From Porphyromonadaceae bacterium UBA3318 (lineage in GTDB: Bacteria; Bacteroidota; Bacteroidia; Bacteroidales; Muribaculaceae), in the NCBI GenBank assembly GCA_002361235.1, contig DESI01000052.1, positions 1 through 11,458 of the forward strand: a DNA stretch of 11,458 nucleotides, read 5' to 3'. Positions within the stretch are counted from its first letter, which is position 1; each line of letters starts with the position of its first letter. The translations under genes were made by a program, and so were the position numbers. This document shows positions 6,336 through 11,458 of the stretch, one piece after another. The notes under the pieces were generated by a model. It was not told the origin of the DNA, made no database searches, and was given only the letters and a program-made list of their open reading frames with translations.

Positions 6336-6761
6336 ATGGATAACAATCAATATATAATAAGGAGTAAGGATGAACTCGGCGCCGCGGCCGCATGGCTGAT
6401 AAAGCAGGCCGGCGCCCGGCGTGTCGTGGCCTTCGACGCCCCGATGGGTGCGGGCAAGACCACGCTCATATCCGAGATGACCCGTCTGTTGGGCAGCGAT
6501 GACGCCGCCAATTCCCCGACGTTCAGCATCGTGAACCATTACGATGTGCCGGGCGGAAAACCGATATATCATTTCGACTTCTACCGTATCGACGATTCGC
6601 GCGGCGTGGCCGACATCGGCATCTACGACTATCTGGATTCCGGGTCATGGTGCCTGCTTGAATGGCCTCGGGTGGCGGTGGACTTCCTGCCCGCCGACAC
6701 CGTGGTGGTGCGCATCGAGGTGCTGCCCGACGGTGAGAGGGTGTTGACAGTGGTTTCGTAA
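6336..6761 (+). CDS. tsaE: TsaE, ATPase of the tRNA t6A modification complex
   Basis: This 141-residue YjeE-family P-loop protein works with TsaB and TsaD to make N6-threonylcarbamoyladenosine at position 37 of ANN-reading tRNAs in the cytoplasm. The Walker A region is APMGAGKTT (35-43). Conserved family blocks follow: SPTFSIVNHY (60-69), HFDFYRI (79-85) and LLEWPRVAVDFLP (107-119). Length and motif order are normal. The first position of the GxxxxGKT loop is alanine (A35) instead of the usual glycine, while GAGKT itself is intact. The start lies 3 nt after the nhaD stop and has no Shine-Dalgarno site, so it is probably translated from the same message. tsaB and tsaD are not in the window. 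Confidence 0.94.
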   Translation: MDNNQYIIRSKDELGAAAAWLIKQAGARRVVAFDAPMGAGKTTLISEMTRLLGSDDAANSPTFSIVNHYDVPGGKPIYHFDFYRIDDSRGVADIGIYDYLDSGSWCLLEWPRVAVDFLPADTVVVRIEVLPDGERVLTVVS

Positions 6762-6788
6762 GTTGCGGAAGGGTTTGGTAAGTACAGG

Positions 6789-7526
6789 ATGGATTACGTA
6801 TTTTTGGACATAGCGGACTCCACTATGAATTATGCCGCCGCGCATCAGCACGAGCTTGGCGACCGGACTATGGTGGTGGCCCACAATCAGGAGTCGGGAC
6901 GGGGCCAGCGCGGCAACAGCTGGGAATCGGAGCCGGGCCAGAACCTGACGGTCACGATGCTGTACAGGCCCAAGGCTGACATGGACCCGCGGCCGCTTGA
7001 CGAGCGGCAGTTCCGCATCAGCGAGGCCGCGGCACTTGGTGTGGCCGACACGCTGGAGGCTTACGGCCTGAAAGCGATGGTGAAATGGTCGAACGACGTG
7101 TATGTGGGCGACTGCAAGATCTCCGGCATACTGATAGAACACACCATTGTCGGCAACCGCCTGGACAACAGTCGCATCGGCATCGGTCTGAACGTGAATC
7201 AGCGTGAATTCGTCAGCGACGCACCCAACCCCGTCAGTATGTATCAGCTGTTGGACGAGGAACTTCCGCTGGCGCGGGTGCTCGACACTCTGTCCGAGAA
7301 GCTGGAGCGGCGGCTGGAGCAGGACGCCGATACGCTCCACGCCGACTATATGAGCAGGCTGTGGCGCAGGGACGGACAGTATTACGGGTTCCGTATGCGC
7401 GAAGGCGACCGTGCTGAGTTTCAGGCAAGTATCCGGGATGTCAGGAGAAGCGGGCCGCTCGTATTGCTGATGTCGGACGGAACGGAGACTGCGTTTTATT
7501 TTAAGGAAGTGGAGTTTATTCTTTGA
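6789..7526 (+). CDS. birA: Biotin--[acetyl-CoA-carboxylase] ligase, without repressor domain
   Basis: This 245-residue class I biotin protein ligase activates biotin to biotinyl-5'-AMP and transfers it to a carrier lysine, such as that of a biotin-dependent carboxylase or decarboxylase. Recognisable blocks are DSTMNYA (10-16), the biotinyl-AMP loop GRGQRGNSW (37-45), KWSNDVY (99-105), the lysine motif CKISGILIE (109-117; K110 matches the catalytic lysine of the family) and IGIGLNVN (130-137). A C-terminal SH3-like cap covers about 200-245. There is no N-terminal helix-turn-helix, so it should not be a biotin-sensing repressor as in E. coli. In the biotin loop, Q40 stands where E. coli has R118, which is common in other ligases. 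It begins 27 nt after tsaE, and its stop lies inside an inverted repeat. Confidence 0.95.
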   Translation: MDYVFLDIADSTMNYAAAHQHELGDRTMVVAHNQESGRGQRGNSWESEPGQNLTVTMLYRPKADMDPRPLDERQFRISEAAALGVADTLEAYGLKAMVKWSNDVYVGDCKISGILIEHTIVGNRLDNSRIGIGLNVNQREFVSDAPNPVSMYQLLDEELPLARVLDTLSEKLERRLEQDADTLHADYMSRLWRRDGQYYGFRMREGDRAEFQASIRDVRRSGPLVLLMSDGTETAFYFKEVEFIL

Positions 7527-7545
7527 AAAATGTGAATTTTCAAAG
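7521..7545. promoter_or_regulatory. Perfect 9-bp inverted repeat overlapping the birA stop
   Basis: CTTTGAAAA (7521-7529) and TTTTCAAAG (7537-7545) are exact reverse complements with a 7-nt spacer. The birA stop codon (7524-7526) lies inside the left arm. The stem is AT-rich and is not followed by a T-run, so it is a poor intrinsic terminator. It ends 19 nt upstream of the -7 box at 7565, so it overlaps or adjoins the -33 region of that promoter, where an operator could sit. The role is not decided by the sequence. Confidence 0.55.
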
Positions 7546-7564
7546 AAGTTTCTCTGAAATTTAC

Positions 7565-7572
7565 TAATTTTG
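7565..7572 (+). promoter_or_regulatory. Candidate -7 box placed next to the start codon
   Basis: TAATTTTG matches the Bacteroides -7 consensus TAnnTTTG exactly, and only 4 nt separate it from the ATG at 7577. With the usual spacing, transcription would start at or within a few bases of that ATG. The -33 box is poor: TTTC at 7538-7541 with a 23-nt spacer, lying in the inverted repeat. The region is AT-rich next to GC-rich genes. Confidence 0.55.
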
Positions 7573-7576
7573 CGGT

Positions 7577-8611
7577 ATGGACTGGCGCAAAATATTGGGA
7601 TATGTGGTGCGGTGGCTGTTGCCGCTTGCGCTGACGGTGCTGTTGGTGGCCTACATGTTCCGCAAGGTGGACTTCGCGGACATGATGGAGCTGCTTCGCC
7701 ATGGCGTCGACTACAAGTGGATACTTGTGGCGATGCTGATGAGCGTGTTCAGCCATGTGTTCCGAGCCGCGCGCTGGCGCATACAGCTCAAGGCATTAGG
7801 TATCCGGCCACCGTTCATGGCGCTGTGCTGCAGCATATTCGGCACCTACGCGCTTAACCTGCTGTTCCCCCGGCTGGGCGAGGTGTGGCGCTGCACTTAT
7901 ATAGCGCATCGCGAGCGTGCACCCTTTACCGAGGTGGTGGGTTCGATGGTGGGCGACCGTGTGGCCGACATGATTACGGTGTTCACGCTTACGGTCATCA
8001 CCTTTCTGATAGCCACGCCTGCGATAGAGGCGTTCCTGGTGAAATATCCGGTAGGGCAGGGAGTCGTGGGGTTGGCGCGCAATCCGTGGTTCTGGACCGG
8101 CGTGACAGGAGGCTGCGTCATAGTGTGGGCGTTGCTGCATTTCGGCCGGAACTTCAGCGCGGTGCGCAAGACACGCCGGTGGGGAGGGGAGATGTGGAAA
8201 GGCTTCGCCGTAGTCGGCAGGATGAAAGGGAAGTGGGCGTTTCTGTTCTGGACGCTGGCCATCTGGGCCTGCTATTACTTCCAGCTGTACGTGGCTCTGT
8301 TCTCGTTCAGTTTCATGCGCGACCTGTGCACGCCCGAACTGGCATGGGGTCTGGTGCCGTGTCTGGCGGCGTTCATACTCAGTTCGATCGGCATGGCCGT
8401 GCCCAGCAACGGCGGCCTCGGCCCCTGGAACCTCGGCGTGATATTCGGCCTTGCCGTCTACGGCGTGTCGGAAGATGCCGCCACAGCATTCTCGATGCTG
8501 CAGTGGTCAGGCCAGACCGTGATGCTCATCACCTTGGGTATACTTACAATGATATACATTTCCGTCACCAAAAGCGGAAAGGATGCGCGCCTGCCCGATG
8601 CAGGAATGTGA
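7577..8611 (+). CDS. Lysylphosphatidylglycerol synthase transmembrane-domain family protein (flippase-like)
   Basis: This 344-residue integral membrane protein belongs to the UPF0104/LPG-synthase transmembrane family. The family resembles the membrane half of MprF. It has no soluble aminoacyl-transferase domain, so a lipid flippase-like role is more likely than lipid lysylation, but the substrate is unknown. Membrane segments are seen at about 7-27, 47-63, 80-96, 130-150, 172-190, 220-245, 255-275, 283-296 and 310-332. Family-type motifs are FRAARWRIQLKALG (62-75), LLFPRLGEVWR (95-105), GDRVADM (126-132) and VPSNGGLGPWNLG (275-287). The first residues, MDWRKILGYVVRW, suit a cytoplasmic start before helix 1, so the ATG at 7577 fits well. 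The next methionine is at residue 27, inside that helix, which argues against a later start despite the very close upstream promoter box. Confidence 0.87.
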   Translation: MDWRKILGYVVRWLLPLALTVLLVAYMFRKVDFADMMELLRHGVDYKWILVAMLMSVFSHVFRAARWRIQLKALGIRPPFMALCCSIFGTYALNLLFPRLGEVWRCTYIAHRERAPFTEVVGSMVGDRVADMITVFTLTVITFLIATPAIEAFLVKYPVGQGVVGLARNPWFWTGVTGGCVIVWALLHFGRNFSAVRKTRRWGGEMWKGFAVVGRMKGKWAFLFWTLAIWACYYFQLYVALFSFSFMRDLCTPELAWGLVPCLAAFILSSIGMAVPSNGGLGPWNLGVIFGLAVYGVSEDAATAFSMLQWSGQTVMLITLGILTMIYISVTKSGKDARLPDAGM

Positions 8612-8646
8612 TAAAGTTTAGATAATAGTTTAGAAGACGAAAGTCA

Positions 8647-9225
8647 ATGAATTTCAACGAAGACGATAAAAACGATTATTTCGACCAGGAATATGTTCCG
8701 GAGGAGCCTAAGCCTGTCAAGGAGGAGAAGCGTCCGGTGCTGAAGCCGGAGGATCCTGCCTATTGGGACGAGCCTGAGTCGGAGTTCGACCACCTGAAGC
8801 AGACATCCCGTTCGTGGAAGCTGTGGGTGTGGGTGGCCGTGGCCGGCGTGGTGATGGGTCTGGTCATAGCCGGATGGTTGATTTATTTCAATCCATACGT
8901 GGAGAATGCCGTGACCTACGGCTATGTGGAAAGCATCGAGAAGCGCGGCACTGCCATCAAGACTTACGAGGGCGTGCTGCTGCCGTATAAGAATATAATG
9001 GACACCACGCGCGTTTACGACCGGGACTTCGTGTTTTCGACCGTGAACGATACCGCCGCCGTGATGCTGCGCCGCATGCAGTACAGGAACCGTCCGGTGC
9101 GCGTGGAGTATGAGGTATATCATGCCGCAGTGCCCTGGCGCGGCGACACCAAGAATATAGTGGTGCGCGTGGATTCGGTGGATCCGCGCACGATATTGCC
9201 GCCCGACCGTCAGCCGCAGCTTTAG
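8647..9225 (+). CDS. Conserved-looking single-pass membrane protein of unknown function
   Basis: I do not recognise a named domain in these 192 residues. The first 55 are cytoplasmic-looking, acidic and proline-rich (EEPKPVKEEKRP, then DPAYWDEPESEFD). One strong membrane helix follows at about 59-80 (LWVWVAVAGVVMGLVIAGW). The rest, about 81-192, should lie outside the inner membrane if the basic K/R residues stay inside. It has a compact strand-rich pattern: YGYVESIEKRGTAIKTYEG (91-109), DFVFSTVNDTAAVML (127-141) and RPVRVEYEVYH (149-159). I recall similar proteins in other Bacteroidales, some with misleading enzyme names, but cannot verify this here. It begins 35 nt after the flippase-like gene. 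The gap holds a direct repeat AGTTTAGA (8615 and 8627) and a one-mismatch -7 box (TAGTTTAG, 8626), so it may be cotranscribed or have a weak promoter. Confidence 0.75.
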   Translation: MNFNEDDKNDYFDQEYVPEEPKPVKEEKRPVLKPEDPAYWDEPESEFDHLKQTSRSWKLWVWVAVAGVVMGLVIAGWLIYFNPYVENAVTYGYVESIEKRGTAIKTYEGVLLPYKNIMDTTRVYDRDFVFSTVNDTAAVMLRRMQYRNRPVRVEYEVYHAAVPWRGDTKNIVVRVDSVDPRTILPPDRQPQL

Positions 9226-9263
9226 TCTGACCGGTGATTAACATTTTTTTATTGGACAGACTC

Positions 9264-9917
9264 ATGAAAAGATTGTTGATACTTATGGCGGCGGTGGTTG
9301 GATGCGTCGCGGCGCGGGCCGACTCGGTGCGCGACTCGGTGCTGACGGTCACGGAGCCGTTGACCGAGCTTAAGTATGCCGAACGCGCGGACTTCCATAC
9401 GGTGGTGTTCGCATCGCGCCCGGCGGTGATACCGGCATACGCCTTCCGCGAGTGTCCCAATCTGCGCGAGGTGAGGCTGCCCGAAAGCGTGCGCGACATC
9501 AAGTCGCAGGCCTTCGTGTATTGCCGCAAGTTGCAGAGCATCAACCTGCCGGATGGGATGACGCACATAGGCGCGAACGTGTTCTCGTTCTGCACGTCGC
9601 TGCGGGAGGTGACGCTGCCGGCCAATCTGAAGGAGCTGGAAAGCTACGCCTTCAGCGAATGCACGTCGTTACGGCGCGTCACGATGCCGGCCAACGCCAA
9701 CCTGTTGGGCGAGATGCTGTTTGCCGGCTGCTACGCGCTGACCGAGCTGATAGAGCCGTCGCCGGTGCCTCCGCCGTTCGACTGCAACTCGCAGCCGTTC
9801 GACCCCGAGGAGCGCGGCATGTTGCGCACGTGCACGCTGCGGGTGCCGGCCAGGGCGGTGCCGGCTTACAGGCAGGCGCGGGCCTGGGGGGAGTTTGAGA
9901 GAATTGAGCCGATGTGA
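9264..9917 (+). CDS. Secreted BspA-type leucine-rich-repeat protein, small
   Basis: This protein of 217 residues has a signal peptide (MKRLLILMAAVVGCVAARA, 1-19) and about five LRR_5/BspA-like repeats of 23 residues. Their starts are near AFRECPNLREVRLP (60), AFVYCRKLQSINLP (83), VFSFCTSLREVTLP (106), AFSECTSLRRVTMP (129) and LFAGCYALTELIEP (152). The last repeat breaks down into PVPPPFD. A C-terminal cap follows, VPARAVPAYRQARAWGEF (194-211), resembling the VPxGxxxAYxxAxxW cap of BspA proteins. No sorting domain or membrane anchor is evident, so it is probably periplasmic or outer-membrane associated. Such repeats usually bind proteins; the partner is unknown. ATG 9264 is chosen because it opens the signal peptide; a GTG at 9234 would add ten residues before it. 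The stop is one base before a tandem repeat array. Confidence 0.88.
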   Translation: MKRLLILMAAVVGCVAARADSVRDSVLTVTEPLTELKYAERADFHTVVFASRPAVIPAYAFRECPNLREVRLPESVRDIKSQAFVYCRKLQSINLPDGMTHIGANVFSFCTSLREVTLPANLKELESYAFSECTSLRRVTMPANANLLGEMLFAGCYALTELIEPSPVPPPFDCNSQPFDPEERGMLRTCTLRVPARAVPAYRQARAWGEFERIEPM

Positions 9918-9918
9918 G

Positions 9919-10017
9919 TGGGAGAGGTGGGAGTAATGGGAAGATTGGGAGGAGTGGGAGTAATGGGAAGATTGGGAGGAGTGGGAGTAATGGGAGAAGT
10001 GGGAGAAGTGGGAGAGA
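9919..10017. repeat. G-rich 9-bp tandem array nested in a 27-bp period
   Basis: Eleven 9-bp units, all beginning TGGGA, run without gaps. Units at 9928, 9937 and 9946 (TGGGAGTAA, TGGGAAGAT, TGGGAGGAG) are copied exactly at 9955, 9964 and 9973, giving a 27-bp period. A third round starts at 9982 and then changes to TGGGAGAAG twice and TGGGAGAGA. GGG runs recur every 9 bases with 6-nt gaps, which satisfies the usual G-quadruplex pattern on the + strand (and in a + strand transcript). The array lies between the leucine-rich-repeat gene and the dehydrogenase gene, ending 30 nt before the latter's ATG. No promoter box is seen after it. Confidence 0.9.
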
Positions 10018-10047
10018 TAAAGGAACTGAAATAAAAACAAGATAGGA

Positions 10048-11253
10048 ATGAAAGTATTGATCATAGGTGCCGGAGGAGTCGGCACGGTAGTGGCGCACAA
10101 GTGCGCGGAGCATCCGGATGTGTTCAGCGAGATAGTGCTGGCGTCGCGCACCAAGCGTAAATGTGACGTTATAGCCGAGAATATCAAGGCCCGTCACGGC
10201 GTGGAGATAGTCACGGACTGCGTGGACGCCGACGAGGTGCCCCAGCTTGTGGAGCTGTTCAGGAAGCACAAGCCCGTCATCTGCATCAATGTGGCGCTGC
10301 CCTATCAGGACCTGACCATCATGGAGGCCTGTCTGCAGGCCGGCGTCAATTACCTCGATACGGCCAACTACGAGCCTAAGGACGAGGCTCACTTCGAGTA
10401 TTCGTGGCAGTGGGCGTTCCGCGAGCGTTTCGAGAAGGCCGGCCTTACGGCCATCCTGGGCTGCGGTTTCGACCCGGGTGTAAGCGCCGTGTTCACCGCT
10501 TACGCCGCCAAGCATCATTTCAGCGAGATGCGCACCCTCGACATCGTGGACTGCAACGGCGGTAACCACGGCAAGGCGTTCGCCACGAACTTCAATCCAG
10601 AAATCAACATCCGCGAGATCACGCAGAAGGGCCGCTACTGGCAGGACGGCAAGTGGGTGGAGACCGAGAACCTGGAGATCCACAAACCGCTGACCTATCC
10701 CAACATCGGCGTGCGCGAAAGCTACCTGCTCTATCACGAGGAACTGGAGAGCCTGGTGCAGAACTTCCCGACCATCCGCCGCGCCCGCTTCTGGATGACC
10801 TTCGGCCAGGAATACCTGACGCATCTGCGCGTGATACAGGACATAGGCATGGCCCGCATCGACCCCGTGATGTACAACGGCCAGGAGATCATTCCCATCC
10901 AGTTCCTGAAGGCCGTGCTGCCCGATCCCGGCACACTCGGCGAGAACTATACCGGCGAGACCTCGATAGGCTGCCGCATCTCCGGACTGGACAAGGAGGG
11001 CAACCCCAGCACATACTACATCTACAACAACTGCCCGCACCAGCAGGCCTACGCCGAGACCGGCACGCAGGCCGTGAGCTACACCACCGGCGTCCCCGCC
11101 ATGGTGGGCGCCATGATGTTCCTGACCGGCAAGTGGGTGATGCCCGGCGTGCACAACGTGGAGGAGTTCGATCCCGATCCGTTCCTGGAGAAGGTGGCCG
11201 AATGCGGCCTTCCCTGGACCGAAATCGTGAACGCCGACATCGAAATGGACTGA
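10048..11253 (+). CDS. Carboxynorspermidine/carboxyspermidine dehydrogenase (saccharopine dehydrogenase family)
   Basis: This 401-residue enzyme resembles CASDH/CANSDH. That enzyme reductively condenses aspartate semialdehyde with putrescine or diaminopropane, using NADPH, to make carboxyspermidine or carboxynorspermidine. A decarboxylase then gives the polyamine. The Rossmann motif GAGGVG is at 7-12. LASRTKRK (31-38), at the end of the second strand, has Arg and Lys that suit NADPH. NVALPYQDLTIMEACLQAG (81-99), YLDTANYE (102-109) and LGCGFDPGVS (137-146) are strong family blocks. The length fits carboxynorspermidine dehydrogenase better than bifunctional saccharopine enzymes. The partner decarboxylase is not in this window, at least not upstream. 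The start is the first ATG after the G-rich array, preceded by the A-rich AAACAAGATAGGA. A plain lysine-pathway saccharopine dehydrogenase is the main alternative. Confidence 0.9.
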   Translation: MKVLIIGAGGVGTVVAHKCAEHPDVFSEIVLASRTKRKCDVIAENIKARHGVEIVTDCVDADEVPQLVELFRKHKPVICINVALPYQDLTIMEACLQAGVNYLDTANYEPKDEAHFEYSWQWAFRERFEKAGLTAILGCGFDPGVSAVFTAYAAKHHFSEMRTLDIVDCNGGNHGKAFATNFNPEINIREITQKGRYWQDGKWVETENLEIHKPLTYPNIGVRESYLLYHEELESLVQNFPTIRRARFWMTFGQEYLTHLRVIQDIGMARIDPVMYNGQEIIPIQFLKAVLPDPGTLGENYTGETSIGCRISGLDKEGNPSTYYIYNNCPHQQAYAETGTQAVSYTTGVPAMVGAMMFLTGKWVMPGVHNVEEFDPDPFLEKVAECGLPWTEIVNADIEMD

Positions 11254-11295
11254 AATAAGGAGGCCGTGAACATATAATCAGCATAAAACAGACTG

Positions 11296-11341
11296 AAAAT
11301 AGCCTGAAATGGCCGGAAAATAGCCTAAAAATAGATTAAAA
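11296..11341. promoter_or_regulatory. Five A-tracts phased at 10-11 bp upstream of the tRNA promoter
   Basis: A-tracts start at 11296, 11307, 11317, 11327 and 11338, with spacings of 11, 10, 10 and 11 bp, which match the DNA helical repeat. Such phasing is a known cause of intrinsic bending. The last tract ends 22 bp before the -33 box, a plausible place for an activating or UP-like region. Part of the pattern is a 21-bp near-repeat (GAAAATAGCCT at 11295 and 11316). Confidence 0.55.
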
Positions 11342-11363
11342 TTGCAGAGTTTCTGAAATCTTT

Positions 11364-11394
11364 TTTGCAGAATCGGAAATTTTTAGTAACTTTG
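11364..11394 (+). promoter_or_regulatory. Strong Bacteroidetes-type promoter for tRNA-Glu
   Basis: A -33 box TTTG (11364-11367, within a T6G run) and a -7 box TAACTTTG (11387-11394) both match the Bacteroides consensus, with a 19-nt spacer. Transcription should start near 11400, leaving a leader of about 35 nt before the tRNA. This is the best-formed promoter in the window, as expected for a stable RNA gene or operon. Confidence 0.8.
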
Positions 11395-11435
11395 CAGTCG
11401 CAAAGCGCGAAATGAGTTCGTCGCTGGCAAATCGG

Positions 11436-11458
11436 GGCCCATTCGTCTATCGGTTAGG
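11436..11458 (+). tRNA. tRNA-Glu, 5' part only (cut by the window end)
   Basis: GGCCCAT would be the 5' acceptor strand, followed by TC at positions 8-9. The D-arm then begins with GTC and the loop TATCGGTTAGG, close to bacterial tRNA-Glu (TTCGTCTA...AGGAC). The window ends inside the D-arm, so the anticodon cannot be read. Identity rests on the D-arm signature and on the tRNA-type promoter upstream. A tRNA-Asp is the nearest alternative but normally has a different 5' region. Confidence 0.8.

Noticed and set aside
4944..6572. 542-codon reverse-strand open frame antisense to nhaD
   Set aside because: It is rich in His, Gln and Arg with no domain. Long antisense frames are common opposite GC-rich genes with strong codon bias.
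9679..11154. 491-codon reverse-strand open frame antisense to the dehydrogenase
   Set aside because: It runs through the G-rich array (giving a Ser/His repeat) and opposite a clear enzyme gene. Composition and context mark it as a shadow.

Overview
The window looks like a chromosomal segment of a GC-rich member of the Bacteroidales. Three things point there: promoters of the Bacteroidetes type (TAnnTTTG boxes at 547, 7565 and 11387), the lack of clear Shine-Dalgarno sites before most starts, and a gene set typical of the order (parA-parB-DUF5683-transglycosylase, NhaD, BspA-type leucine-rich repeats, carboxynorspermidine dehydrogenase). A Muribaculaceae-like genome is my best guess, from general impression only. 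All ten protein genes and the partial tRNA are on the + strand.

Layout. (1) 1-484 has no credible gene and is almost wholly repetitive. A 10-bp tandem array (1-120) abuts a 268-bp nested imperfect palindrome (121-388), which abuts a 13-14-bp tandem array (390-484). (2) 523-4840 is a probable operon: a promoter, a structured leader, then parA, parB, a DUF5683 envelope protein and an MltD-like murein transglycosylase, with 4-bp or no overlaps and a 10-nt last gap. (3) 4848-4920 is a small intergenic repeat with inverted and direct copies. (4) 4932-7526 carries nhaD, tsaE and birA, closely spaced. (5) A perfect inverted repeat overlaps the birA stop, followed by a promoter whose -7 box ends 4 nt before the next ATG, so a leaderless transcript is possible for the flippase-like membrane protein at 7577. 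(6) A conserved-looking membrane-anchored protein of unknown function and a small secreted BspA-like leucine-rich-repeat protein follow. (7) A G-rich 9-bp/27-bp tandem array (9919-10017) separates the latter from a carboxynorspermidine dehydrogenase. (8) The window ends with phased A-tracts, a strong Bacteroidetes-type promoter and the 5' third of a tRNA-Glu gene.

Function. The genes are mainly housekeeping: chromosome partitioning (ParA/ParB), cell-wall turnover (MltD), sodium and pH balance (NhaD), tRNA t6A modification (TsaE), biotinylation (BirA) and polyamine synthesis (CASDH). The least explained content is the repeat complex directly upstream of parAB, the other intergenic repeats, and two proteins without known function (DUF5683 and the 192-residue protein). 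I did not see a defence system, CRISPR array, transposase or other clear mobile cargo.
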